A DNA stretch of 25,341 nucleotides, taken from the NCBI GenBank assembly GCA_039187035.1, contig JBCCZS010000020.1:1-25341 (forward strand), written 5' to 3'. Origin of the DNA: JAJFFW01 sp039187035 (lineage in GTDB: Bacteria; Pseudomonadota; Alphaproteobacteria; Caulobacterales; Parvularculaceae). Of the stretch, positions 1 to 7,464 are shown one piece after another. A program made the position numbers and the translations under genes. Within the stretch, counting starts at the first letter, position 1. Each line of letters opens with the position of its first letter. The notes under the pieces are model-generated. The model was not told where the DNA came from, searched no databases, and worked only from the letters and a program-made list of their open reading frames with translations.

Positions 1-225
1 GACCGCTTCTCTGCCGGCGTTGGTGTTGAGGTTGACCTTCGCGGCGCTGCCGGCCTTGAGCGCGGGCTTGCCGTCACACGCGACCCGCATCCCGCCGGCC
101 GAGAGGTCGAGCACGTCGCCGAGCTGGCAGCGCACCTTGCCCTTGGCGTTGTGCCGGGGGTGCCGGCGTGGCGAGCCTTGCGCCGCGGACTTGCCCGATG
201 ATTTTTTCCCGCCTCGGTTGAGCAT
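1..225 (-). CDS. PilZ-domain protein (partial, 3' end outside window)
   Basis: The reverse strand from an ATG at 225 reads without a stop to the window edge, giving the first 75 residues. It shows the two hallmarks of a PilZ c-di-GMP-binding domain: an RxxxR motif (Arg20 to Arg24, RRHPR) and, after a beta strand, the D-x-S-x-x-G motif (Asp40-Leu-Ser42-Ala-Gly-Gly45), followed by strand-like MRVAC and a K/A/G turn. PilZ domains bind cyclic di-GMP and usually act as effectors of motility, surface or envelope functions; no partner domain is visible here. The N-terminal 20 residues are basic and look unstructured. No clear Shine-Dalgarno sequence precedes the ATG, and the frame stays open upstream, so the start is uncertain. 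It is transcribed away from the paa genes. Confidence 0.72.
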   Translation of the reverse strand, partial: MLNRGGKKSSGKSAAQGSPRRHPRHNAKGKVRCQLGDVLDLSAGGMRVACDGKPALKAGSAAKVNLNTNAGREAV

Positions 226-312
226 GATGTAAGCGGTATCGACGACAACCGGGCCGCGCTTAACGCCACACCCGGCACAACCCGGAAGCGCGAACGTCCC
301 GATAACCCAGCC

Positions 313-630
313 GGCGACGCAACCGACGTGCGTTTCGGGGAGGATCCGCGGCTCCTGGTCAATCTCTCCGTATGGGAAACGCCGGAGGATCTGGAGCGGT
401 TCGTGTTCGCGACGGTGCACCGCAAATTTTACATGCGCCGCGCCGACTGGTTTGAAAAAGCGACGACGCCGCGCTTCGTCATGTGGCCTGTCGTGGCCGG
501 ACACCGTCCGACCGTTGACCAGGCCATGGCCAGGCTCGATCGTCTCGTTACGGACGGCCCGTCCGAAGACGCGTTCGGGTGGGAGCGCATTGCGGACCTC
601 AAACTTTGGCTGAAGAAACACTGCGCGTAA
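313..630 (+). pseudogene. DUF3291 domain remnant, 5'-truncated
   Basis: The reading frame encodes the C-terminal two thirds of a DUF3291 protein. Recognisable family features are the GDATDVR strand, then LLVNLSVWE, the RRADWFE block, and AGHRPTV followed by a helix and a GPSEDAF turn. Family members as I remember them are about 140-150 residues and begin roughly 50 residues earlier. Here the frame is open back to a stop at 199-201, but the upstream part has no family resemblance, no ATG and no good ribosome site. The only in-frame start candidate is a GTG at 328, inside the domain and without a Shine-Dalgarno sequence. I read this as a gene that lost its 5' end, probably to a rearrangement between about 225 and 316 next to the PilZ gene. 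A short expressed protein from the GTG at 328 (100 residues) cannot be excluded. It ends 12 bases before paaB. Confidence 0.6.
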
Positions 631-642
631 GGAGCGCCGCCC

Positions 643-927
643 ATGTCGTCGGAATGGCCCCTGTGGGAAGTCTTTATTCGCGGCCAGCACGGCCTGTCGC
701 ATCGCCACGCCGGCAGCCTCCATGCGCCGGATGCGGAGATGGCGCTCAAAAACGCCCGCGACGTCTATACGCGGCGCAATGAAGGCGTGTCGATTTGGGT
801 GGTGAAAGCGGCCGACATCACGGCCTCCTCGCCGGGCGACAAGGAACCGTTGTTCGAGCCGTCGAACGACAAGGTTTATCGCCACCCGACCTTTTTCGAC
901 ATTCCCGACGAAGCGGGCCACATGTGA
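643..927 (+). CDS. paaB: 1,2-phenylacetyl-CoA epoxidase subunit PaaB
   Basis: This 94-residue protein has the full PaaB pattern: WPLWEVFIR near the N terminus, HRHAGSLHAPDAEMAL in the middle, a YTRRNEGVSIWVV stretch and a C-terminal PLFEPSNDKVYRHPTFFDIP. PaaB is the small subunit of the multicomponent oxygenase that epoxidises phenylacetyl-CoA, the committed step of aerobic phenylacetate breakdown. It bridges the PaaA/PaaC core in the cytoplasm and is thought to aid assembly or electron transfer. An AAGGAG ribosome site lies about 8 bases before the ATG. The stop codon overlaps the next start (TGATG), so paaB and paaC are probably translationally coupled. The usual upstream partner, paaA, is absent from its expected place. 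Confidence 0.95.
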   Translation: MSSEWPLWEVFIRGQHGLSHRHAGSLHAPDAEMALKNARDVYTRRNEGVSIWVVKAADITASSPGDKEPLFEPSNDKVYRHPTFFDIPDEAGHM

Positions 928-1685
928 TGAACGCCGACGCGCTCGCCGCCGAGCTTTGCCTGCGCATGGGCGACAATGCGTTGATCTTGGGTCAGCGCGT
1001 TTCGGCCTGGTGCGGGCATGCGCCGGTTCTTGAAGAAGACATCGCGCTCGCGAACGTCGCGCTCGATCTCATCGGGCAGACCAAATTATGGCTCGCCCGG
1101 GCCGCCGACTTGCGCGGCGCCGGCGAAGACGCCGACGCGCTCGCTTTTCGGCGCGACGTGCGCGCTTTTCGGAACTGTCTGTTGGTGGAGCGGCCCAACG
1201 GGGATTTCGGCGCGACGCTCATGCGCCAATATCTCTACGACGCGTTTCACCTGCCGATGCTCCAGGCGCTTAAGGCGTCCACGGACGACGGCGTCGCGTC
1301 CATTGCGACGAAAGCGGAAAAAGAAGCGGCATACCATTTGGATCGCTCGCGCGATCTCGTGGTGCGGCTTGGCGACGGAACGCAAGAGAGCCACGACCGA
1401 ATGCAAGCAGCGCTTGACGATTTGTGGCCGTTCGCCGGCGAACTAACGAGGGCGGACGAAACCGATGCGGCCCTCGCGGCGGCCGGTCTCGCGCCTGCGC
1501 TCGACGATATGGCCAAAACTTACGCCGCGGAGACCGCCGCCACGTTTCGCGAGGCGACGTTGACCGCGCCCGTCGACGCCCCGGTCCGGGCGGGCGGCAA
1601 GGGCGGGCTGCACTCGGAAGATCTCGGTTTTCTTTTGGCTGAGATGCAATTTCTGCAACGCGCTTATCCGGACGCGACATGGTGA
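927..1685 (+). CDS. paaC: 1,2-phenylacetyl-CoA epoxidase subunit PaaC
   Basis: From the ATG at 927 the product is 252 residues, the normal size for PaaC. It is a helical, ferritin-like protein with typical stretches GDNALILGQRVSAWCGHAP, EEDIALANVALDLIGQ and RPNGDFGATLMRQYLYD, and the C-terminal GLHSEDLGFLLAEMQFLQR. PaaC is the structural, non-catalytic partner of the di-iron subunit PaaA and forms the PaaAC heterodimer core of the epoxidase. A GTG at 924 is also in frame, and the frame is open further upstream inside paaB, but homology begins at MNADALAAEL. It overlaps paaB by one base and paaD by seven, as expected for one operon. Confidence 0.94.
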   Translation: MNADALAAELCLRMGDNALILGQRVSAWCGHAPVLEEDIALANVALDLIGQTKLWLARAADLRGAGEDADALAFRRDVRAFRNCLLVERPNGDFGATLMRQYLYDAFHLPMLQALKASTDDGVASIATKAEKEAAYHLDRSRDLVVRLGDGTQESHDRMQAALDDLWPFAGELTRADETDAALAAAGLAPALDDMAKTYAAETAATFREATLTAPVDAPVRAGGKGGLHSEDLGFLLAEMQFLQRAYPDATW

Positions 1686-2191
1686 CGGAGCGCGCGCCGC
1701 AAACCTTCCGCCCCGATCCGCGGCTCGTCTGGCGCTGGTTGGAGGACGTTCCGGACCCGGAAGTGCCGGTCGTTTCGGTCGTCGACCTCGGCATCGTGCG
1801 CGACGTCGCCTGGGAGGGCGACGCGCTGACGGTGACCGTCACGCCGACTTATTCGGGCTGCCCGGCAACCGCCGTTATCGCGCTTGAAATTGAAAACGCC
1901 ATCCGCGACCGCGGGATCGATACCGTCCGCACCAAGACGCAAGTCACGCCCGCCTGGACGACGGATTGGATGACCGACGCGGCGCGCGAAAAGCTCCGCG
2001 CGTACGGGATCGCGCCGCCTGAAGCCGGCGCCTCGTGCGCCGGCATGCTGCGCAGCGGCGCGCCGTCGTCTTGCCCTCATTGCGGCTCGTCGCGCGTTGA
2101 GGAGGTCAGCCGTTTCGGCTCGACGCCGTGCAAAGCGACATGGCGGTGCGCCGACTGTCTTGAGCCCTTCGACTACTTCAAAAGCTTCTAA
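1679..2191 (+). CDS. paaD: PaaD, phenylacetyl-CoA epoxidase Fe-S maturation factor
   Basis: The 170-residue protein starts with a MIP18/DUF59 domain (about residues 15-110: VPDPEVPVVSVVDLGIVRDV, then YSGCPAT with Cys61). It ends in a zinc-ribbon-like module with Cys132-x2-Cys135 and Cys157-x2-Cys160, plus Cys151 between them. This two-part architecture is characteristic of PaaD. The protein is needed for an active epoxidase and is thought to help mature the iron-sulfur cluster of the reductase PaaE. Its ATG overlaps the last seven bases of paaC, so translation is probably coupled. Length and motifs are complete. Confidence 0.93.
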   Translation: MVTERAPQTFRPDPRLVWRWLEDVPDPEVPVVSVVDLGIVRDVAWEGDALTVTVTPTYSGCPATAVIALEIENAIRDRGIDTVRTKTQVTPAWTTDWMTDAAREKLRAYGIAPPEAGASCAGMLRSGAPSSCPHCGSSRVEEVSRFGSTPCKATWRCADCLEPFDYFKSF

Positions 2192-2207
2192 GACGGAGCG
2201 TTTCGCC

Positions 2208-3281
2208 ATGGCGCAGTTTTATCCGCTCACCGTCGTGGACGCGACGCACGACACGCGCGATTCTATCGTTCTGACGTTACAGCCGCCGGCCGACGCCGCC
2301 GATGTTTTTCATTTCGTGCAGGGACAATATCTGACGTTCCGGCGCGACTTCGACGGCGAGGAAATTCGCCGCTCTTACTCGATTTGCGCCGGCGTCGAGG
2401 ACGGGGCCTTGCGCGTCGGTGTCAAGCGCGTCGAGGGCGGCGCGTTTTCAACGTGGGCGAACGAAACCGTCAAAGTCGGCGACACGCTGGACGCGATGGC
2501 GCCGGCGGGACGATTTTTCGTCGACCTCGATCCGGGCGCCGCGCGGCGCTATCTCGGCTTTGCCGGCGGATCGGGCGTCACGCCGATGATCAGCCATGTG
2601 AAGACCATCCTCGCGGCCGAACCGCAAGCGCGCTTTTCGTTGGTTTACGGCAACCGCAACGTCGCCTCGATCATGTTTCGCGAAGAGCTTGAAGACTTGA
2701 AGAACCGCTATATGGGCCGGTTCGACGTCACGCACATTCTCGAAAGCGACGCGGCCGACATCGAACTCTTTACGGGGCGTCTCGATAGCGAGAAATGCGC
2801 CGCACTGTTTGATCGTTGGATTGACGTATCGTCCGCAGACGTTGCGTTTATTTGCGGGCCGGAACCGATGATGCTCGCCGTCCGAGACGCGCTCAAAGCG
2901 CGCGGCGTGGCCGACAAGGCGATCAAAATCGAGCTCTTTTCCGGCGCCCAGCAGGGGCGGGCGAAACAACGCGCCGCGAGCCGAGGCGGCGACCGCGCCG
3001 CCGCGAGCGTCTCTGCGACGATCATTTTGGACGGCGTCGCCCGCGACGTGTCGATGAGCGCCGACCAATCCGTGCTGAGCGCCGCCCTTGAGGCCAAGAT
3101 CGACGCGCCGTTCGCGTGCAAAGGCGGGGTGTGTTCGACGTGTGTCGCTCGCCTCGTCGAAGGCGAGGTCGATATGGAGGCCAATTACGCGCTCGAAGAC
3201 TACGAAGTCGAGCGCGGTTCGATCCTGACTTGCCAAAGCTACCCCCGGACCGAAAAGGTCGTCGTCAGCTACGACGGGTGA
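2208..3281 (+). CDS. paaE: phenylacetyl-CoA epoxidase reductase PaaE
   Basis: The ATG at 2208 gives 357 residues. The order of domains is that of class IA-like ferredoxin reductases. An FAD domain carries RRSYSIC (54-60). An NAD(P)H domain carries GGSGVTPM (120-127) and CGPEPMM (216-222). A C-terminal plant-type 2Fe-2S ferredoxin has cluster cysteines at 304, 309, 312 and 342, with the PaaE-typical EVDMEANYALEDYEVERG between them. It passes electrons from NADPH through FAD and the cluster to the epoxidase di-iron site. An upstream extension of the frame runs back into paaD, but homology begins at MAQFYPLTVVDA. It is the last gene of the paa run and is followed by a terminator-like hairpin. 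Confidence 0.95.
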   Translation: MAQFYPLTVVDATHDTRDSIVLTLQPPADAADVFHFVQGQYLTFRRDFDGEEIRRSYSICAGVEDGALRVGVKRVEGGAFSTWANETVKVGDTLDAMAPAGRFFVDLDPGAARRYLGFAGGSGVTPMISHVKTILAAEPQARFSLVYGNRNVASIMFREELEDLKNRYMGRFDVTHILESDAADIELFTGRLDSEKCAALFDRWIDVSSADVAFICGPEPMMLAVRDALKARGVADKAIKIELFSGAQQGRAKQRAASRGGDRAAASVSATIILDGVARDVSMSADQSVLSAALEAKIDAPFACKGGVCSTCVARLVEGEVDMEANYALEDYEVERGSILTCQSYPRTEKVVVSYDG

Positions 3282-3304
3282 GGGGCGCCGCGCCGATCGC
3301 ATTC

Positions 3305-3333
3305 GGCGTCAAGTTGCGTTGACGCTTTTAATT
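3305..3333 (+). terminator. rho-independent terminator after paaE
   Basis: A perfect 7-bp stem (GCGTCAA at 3306-3312 with TTGACGC at 3319-3325) encloses a six-base loop and is followed directly by TTTTAATT. It sits 25 bases after the paaE stop codon, which is where the paa transcript would be expected to end. Confidence 0.75.
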
Positions 3334-3875
3334 GTCAATTTGCGTGCGATTTCCCTTTCAATCGGCGCGCGGCGCGCTAGACTTCGATCTGCGGTTTTCG
3401 AATGCGCTCCACATCGCGGTTCGCGAACCCGGCCTAACGCCGTCGATCGGACGCGCCCTTCAACCATAGCGTCGGTCTTCGGCGACGATCCGCTTGGATA
3501 GCGCGCGTCTTCTTCGGCGCGGGCGTAGACAGGCGTTGCGCTAGAGACGCGGCAAGCGTCCGTTCATCGCCATTTTCGACGTCTGCGCGTTTTTATGTTT
3601 GCGCGGCGCCGCCCGCCTTGCGCGCTGTTTGCGCCTTTGGGCGGCCGGCCCGTAAGGCGGAGACGCAAAACGATCCGTGGACGGCGGTGCGTGGTCTTCG
3701 CGCGCCGACGATCGCGTGCGGATTAAATCGGTGACGTCAGGCGCTTCGGATCAGCGTTCCCGGCGTCGTCGCCGCATCCCAAAGCGGCGGCCCGCGGCGA
3801 GGACTTCGCGTATCTGCGATTTCGGTCGAAGCCCGCGCCCAACCGTCGTGCATCGCCTAGCCCTGGATAAAGTTC
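3334..3875. other. non-coding stretch between the paa operon and the LacI-type gene
   Basis: No frame here has a recognisable protein, and no tRNA or known RNA is evident. The long open frames are arginine-rich, as expected by chance in GC-rich DNA. The one site that stands out is a perfect 12-bp palindrome, GGTTCGCGAACC at 3418-3429. Its central CG and two-fold symmetry are in the style of LacI/GalR operators. It lies about 450 bases before the regulator's start, so a direct role in autoregulation is only a possibility. Confidence 0.4.
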
Positions 3876-4892
3876 ATGAGCCGACAGACTGCGACTCGCC
3901 TGCAAGACCTCGCCCGTATCGCCAACGTGTCAATCGCCACCGTCTCGCGTGCGCTGAACGACAGCCCGGTGGTCAACGCGGACACCAAACAGGAGATTTG
4001 GCGCATCGCCAGGGAGCAGCATTATCCCTTTAAGCCGCACATGCCGGCGATGGCGACCGGTGCGGCCGCGTCGATCGGGATCGTCATCCCCCCGCCGCAA
4101 CGCGGCGCGAACGCGCTCGTCAATCCGTTTTACCTGGAGTTGATCGGCGGCGTCTGCGAGGCCGCGCGCGAGGCCGGCTGCGACATTGCAATCTCCCATG
4201 CCGCGCCGAAAAACTACGACGATCTCTCCGCGGTCGTCGGCTCGAGCCGAACCGCAGGCGTCATCTTTTTGGGCCAAAGCGTTTTACACGAACGGTTCAA
4301 CCAACTGGCGGCGGCGCAAAAGCGCTTCATCGTCTGGGGGGCGGAATTGCCGGGTCAGCGCTATTGCGCCGTGGGCAGCGACAATGTCGGCGGCGGCCGG
4401 CGCGCGACGGCGCACCTGATCCGGCTCGGCCGCAAACGGATCGCCTTTTTCGGGGACGTTCTCGAGCCGGAGGTCGCGCAACGTTTTGAAGGTTACGCCC
4501 GCGCGCTCGACGCGGCGGGCTTCGACGTCGAGGACGATCTGACCGCCGCGCCGCCGTTTGAGGTCGACGCGGCCGAACAGGCCGTCGGCCGACTGATCGA
4601 TCGGCGCACGCCCGTCGACGCGATTTTTTGCGCAAGCGGGCTCGCCGCCGTCGGGGCGGTGCGCGGCCTGAAGCGCGCGGGGCTGCGCGTGCCGGAGGAC
4701 GTGTCCGTCGTCGGATACGACGATATTCAACTTGCGCGCTACGCCAGCCCGACCATAACGACGATTGCGCAGAATACGGAAAAAGCCGGCCGCATCCTCG
4801 TCTCCAAGCTGGTGTCCGCCAGCGATGAAACCGCAATTTCGTCCGAACGGCTGCCCATTGAGTTGATCGTCCGCGAATCCTGCGGCGGTTGA
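3876..4892 (+). CDS. LacI/GalR-family transcriptional regulator
   Basis: The 338-residue protein begins with a LacI-type helix-turn-helix (about residues 8-27, LQDLARIANVSIATVSRAL) and hinge region. A periplasmic-binding-protein-like sensor domain follows, with family signatures GIVIP, NPFYLELIGGV, GSDNVGGGRRATAHLI and PEDVSVVGYDDIQLARYASP near the C terminus. Such proteins are usually dimeric repressors of sugar-uptake and catabolic genes, released or recruited by a small sugar-like effector. No transporter, TonB receptor or glycoside hydrolase lies next to it, so the target is unknown. The ATG has only a weak GGATAAAG upstream. It is flanked by non-coding DNA on both sides and looks monocistronic. 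Confidence 0.92.
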   Translation: MSRQTATRLQDLARIANVSIATVSRALNDSPVVNADTKQEIWRIAREQHYPFKPHMPAMATGAAASIGIVIPPPQRGANALVNPFYLELIGGVCEAAREAGCDIAISHAAPKNYDDLSAVVGSSRTAGVIFLGQSVLHERFNQLAAAQKRFIVWGAELPGQRYCAVGSDNVGGGRRATAHLIRLGRKRIAFFGDVLEPEVAQRFEGYARALDAAGFDVEDDLTAAPPFEVDAAEQAVGRLIDRRTPVDAIFCASGLAAVGAVRGLKRAGLRVPEDVSVVGYDDIQLARYASPTITTIAQNTEKAGRILVSKLVSASDETAISSERLPIELIVRESCGG

Positions 4893-4924
4893 CGACGTTT
4901 CTCAGGCGCGGGCGCGAAAAGCCG

Positions 4925-4953
4925 TTGACAAGATCGCGTCCGGACTGTCTATA
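4925..4953 (+). promoter_or_regulatory. predicted sigma-70-type promoter for the metX leader
   Basis: A perfect -35 hexamer TTGACA (4925-4930) is followed after 17 bases by a weak TCTATA (4948-4953). Transcription from it would begin near 4960, almost exactly at the 5' strand of the riboswitch P1 stem. The position supports the call more than the -10 match does. Confidence 0.55.
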
Positions 4954-4959
4954 CGACGC

Positions 4960-5020
4960 AGCGCCGATTTGATCCCTTCAGCTTGCGGGCGCTTAACAAA
5001 TGCGTGCTAAAGCGGAGGGG
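4960..5020 (+). promoter_or_regulatory. SAM-II riboswitch (metA motif)
   Basis: The segment has the SAM-II layout. P1 pairs AGCGCC (4960-4965) with GGCGCT (4988-4993). The P1 loop begins GATTTG and contains CCCTTC (4974-4979), which can form a six-pair pseudoknot with GGAGGG (5014-5019), with one G-U wobble. Between them are the conserved AACAAAT-like segment and GCTAA (5006-5010). This class binds S-adenosylmethionine, is found mainly in alphaproteobacteria, and typically precedes metA/metX/metZ genes, which fits the homoserine acyltransferase directly downstream. In SAM-II the pseudoknot strand normally doubles as the ribosome site; here the gene starts about 80-100 bases later, so the output mechanism may differ. 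Confidence 0.85.
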
Positions 5021-5102
5021 CGGCGTAGAAGGCGATAAAAGCTTTCAGCGCATGTCCTGAAGGCTAAGCAATCCCGCAAGCGAAAACCCCTCGGCGCTCC
5101 GA
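5021..5102 (+). promoter_or_regulatory. leader downstream of the riboswitch, possible expression platform
   Basis: The stretch 5087-5098 (CCCCTCGGCGCT) is complementary to two riboswitch parts. TCGGCGCT (5091-5098) pairs perfectly over 8 bp with 4960-4967, the P1 5' strand. CCCCTC (5087-5092) pairs over 6 bp with GAGGGG (5015-5020), the pseudoknot strand. These pairings would exclude the ligand-bound fold. The leader also contains a two-codon open frame, ATG TCC TGA (5052-5060). Confidence 0.4.
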
Positions 5103-6200
5103 ATGGAGACGACGTCGATGGTTCTTGCCGAAGCCTGCGATCCCGCCCAACCGCCTTTTCAAACGCCGCCCGCCGCCCGCTCGCCGGGCGAGGGGTCGGC
5201 CTCCGTTATCACGCGCCCCCCTTCGAAGGCGCGCCGAAAGCCGGCCGACGCGGCGTGTCCGAGCCGCGATTATGCGCTTGCGCCGCCCGCCGATTGGCGC
5301 GGGGCGTGCGGCGCGCAATTGCCGGACGGCGTCGTTCTAAAGGTTCGCGTCGTCGGGCCGGCAGACGCGCCCGCCGTCGCGGTGTCCGGCGGCATCTCGG
5401 CTACGTGCGCCGTCGCGGACGATGCGGCGAGCGGCGAGGCCGGGTGGTGGCGAGACCTGGCGCGCGCCGGGGCGCCGCTCGACCCCGCGCGCATTCGCAT
5501 CGTGTCGATGGAGCATGTCTTCGGCGACGGGCGCGCGCCGCTCGATCTGACGCCTGCGGATCAAGCGAGCTTATGGGCGCACGTCCTCGACGAACTCGGC
5601 GTTGCGCGCCTGAGCGCGTTCGTCGGCGCGTCCTTCGGCGGCATGGTCGCGCTCTCTTTCGCCCGCGCCTATCCGGCGCGGCTCGACCGGCTCGCCGTGA
5701 TCGCCGCCGCCCACCGCCCCGCGCCCATGGCGCAGGCCTGGCGCGCCGTCCAACGCGACATTCTGGCTTTCGCTGAAAAATGCGGCGCGCCGGAGGAAGG
5801 CGTCGCGCTCGCGCGCGCCCTCGCGATGACGACCTACCGGTCGGCCGGCGAATTCAATACGCGCTTTTCGTGTGCGGACGGCCCCGACGGGGGCGTTGCG
5901 GATTATCTGCGCGCGCGCGGCGGCGCCTATCGCGAGCGGTTTTCCGCGGCCGCGTTCACAACCCTCAGCGCGTCGATCGACCGCCATTTCGAGCGGCCCG
6001 AAGAGATCGACGTGCCGGCGCTCATCGTCGGCATCACGAGCGACCAGATCGCGCCGATCGCCGACGTACGCGAGCTCGCCGCGCGGCTCGGCGGACCGGC
6101 CGCATTCGTCGCGCTCTCATCCGTCTACGGACATGACGGGTTCCTCAAAGACGCCGCGGCCCTCGCGCCGCACCTCGCCGAATTTCTCGCCAAAGGATAA
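5103..6200 (+). CDS. metX: homoserine O-acyltransferase, MetX family (alpha/beta hydrolase)
   Basis: This alpha/beta-hydrolase-fold enzyme (365 residues from the ATG at 5103) activates homoserine as its O-acyl ester for methionine synthesis. The catalytic triad can be read as Ser177 in GASFGGM, Asp314 in TSDQIAPI and His344 in YGHDGFL. The body resembles the short Xanthomonas-type enzymes (PRK08775-like), some of which use succinyl-CoA rather than acetyl-CoA, so the acyl donor is open. The ATG at 5118 has a well-placed GGAG nine bases upstream and may be the true start, five residues in. Homology begins only at about residue 56; the first 50 or so residues are Pro/Ala-rich and atypical. It follows a SAM-II riboswitch and lies 4 bases before metB. 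Confidence 0.86.
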   Translation: METTSMVLAEACDPAQPPFQTPPAARSPGEGSASVITRPPSKARRKPADAACPSRDYALAPPADWRGACGAQLPDGVVLKVRVVGPADAPAVAVSGGISATCAVADDAASGEAGWWRDLARAGAPLDPARIRIVSMEHVFGDGRAPLDLTPADQASLWAHVLDELGVARLSAFVGASFGGMVALSFARAYPARLDRLAVIAAAHRPAPMAQAWRAVQRDILAFAEKCGAPEEGVALARALAMTTYRSAGEFNTRFSCADGPDGGVADYLRARGGAYRERFSAAAFTTLSASIDRHFERPEEIDVPALIVGITSDQIAPIADVRELAARLGGPAAFVALSSVYGHDGFLKDAAALAPHLAEFLAKG

Positions 6201-6204
6201 CGCC

Positions 6205-7425
6205 ATGACCGCTCCGACCCCGTCCGATTACCGCCCCGAAACGCGTGCGGCCGCCGCCGGCGTCGCCGCCGACCCCTTGCACCGCGCCGTCGCGCCGCCC
6301 TTGCACTTGGCTGCGACATACGGATGGGCCGCGCCCGACGAGAAGCCGACCTTCGATTATGCGCGATCCGGCAACCCCACCCGGGCGACGCTCGAAGCCG
6401 CGCTCGCCGACCTGGAAGGCGCGGCGCGGGGCGTCGTGACGGCCACGGGCATGGCGGCGATCGATTTGGTCCTGCAACTCGTCAAAACCGGCGAGCGCGT
6501 GATCGCCCCGCACGATTGCTACGGCGGCACCCACCGGCTCTTGACCGCGCGCGCGCGGCGCGGCGATTTCGACGTGTCGTTCGTCGATCAAACCGACCCG
6601 GCCGCCTTCGCGGCGGCGTTGGACGAGACGGTGCGCCTCGTTTTGATCGAGACGCCGAGCAATCCGCTCTTGCGATTGACCGATATTGAGGCGGTCGCGA
6701 AAGCCGCCAAGGCGATCGGCGCCGTCGTCGTCGCGGACAATACGTTTCTGTCGCCGGCGCTCCAGAACCCGCTCGCGCTTGGTTGCGACGTCGTTCTTCA
6801 TTCGACCACGAAATATATCAACGGCCATAGCGACGTTGTCGGCGGCGCCGTGCTCGCCCGCGACGCGGATCTGGGCGACGAGCTTGCGTGGTGGGCGAAC
6901 TGTACGGGCGTTACGGGCGCGCCGTTCGACAGCTATCTGACGCTCAGGGGACTGCGCACCTTGCACACGCGCATTGCGCAACAAGAACGCAACGCCGCGG
7001 CCGTCGTCGACGCCTTGACGGTTCGAGACGACGTCTCGCGCGTTTACTATCCGGGGCTTGCGGATCATCCGGGCCATGAGATCGCCGCGCGCCAACAGCG
7101 CGCCTTCGGCGCGATGTTCAGCGTCGAATTCGCCGCCGACGTGGACGTCAACGCGCTGCTGCGCCGTTTACGGATCTTCACCGTCGCTGAGTCGCTTGGC
7201 GGGTTTGAAAGCCTCGTCTGCGTGCCCTCGCTGATGACCCACGCCTCCATGCCGGCCGAGGCGCGGGCCGCCGCCGGCATCGCGGACACGCTCGTGCGGT
7301 TCTCGATCGGGCTTGAACACGCCGACGACCTGATCGACGATCTGACAAAGGCGCTCGCCGACGAGGCGGCGGCGGCGCGCCGTTCGGTCGCCCATGTAGA
7401 TTTCCCCGCCCGCCGCCGCGCCTGA
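6205..7425 (+). CDS. metB: cystathionine gamma-synthase-type PLP enzyme
   Basis: The 406-residue product belongs to the Cys/Met-metabolism PLP family. Visible landmarks are YARSGNPTR (52-60), which contacts the cofactor phosphate, ATGMAAI (80-86), the stacking Tyr106 in CYGGTHRL, Asp178 in VVADNTF, and the Schiff-base Lys203 in HSTTKYINGHSDVVGG. The NGHSD sequence after the lysine favours cystathionine gamma-synthase over the sulfhydrylase MetZ. The predicted reaction joins O-acylhomoserine and cysteine to cystathionine. An AAAGGA ribosome site precedes the ATG at 6205; the frame is also open upstream inside metX, but that part is a shadow. Gene order metX-metB-hom indicates one methionine operon under the SAM-II switch. 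Confidence 0.9.
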   Translation: MTAPTPSDYRPETRAAAAGVAADPLHRAVAPPLHLAATYGWAAPDEKPTFDYARSGNPTRATLEAALADLEGAARGVVTATGMAAIDLVLQLVKTGERVIAPHDCYGGTHRLLTARARRGDFDVSFVDQTDPAAFAAALDETVRLVLIETPSNPLLRLTDIEAVAKAAKAIGAVVVADNTFLSPALQNPLALGCDVVLHSTTKYINGHSDVVGGAVLARDADLGDELAWWANCTGVTGAPFDSYLTLRGLRTLHTRIAQQERNAAAVVDALTVRDDVSRVYYPGLADHPGHEIAARQQRAFGAMFSVEFAADVDVNALLRRLRIFTVAESLGGFESLVCVPSLMTHASMPAEARAAAGIADTLVRFSIGLEHADDLIDDLTKALADEAAAARRSVAHVDFPARRRA

Positions 7426-7464
7426 CGGTCCCGACAAGACGGCGGGCGCGGGGCTAAGACGGAT

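Noticed and set aside
795..926. Longer N terminus for PaaC
   Set aside because: This part overlaps paaB in another frame, and PaaC homology begins at the ATG at 927.
3677..4033. Plus-strand frame of 118 residues entering the LacI-type gene
   Set aside because: It is arginine-rich and overlaps the certain regulator gene in another frame.
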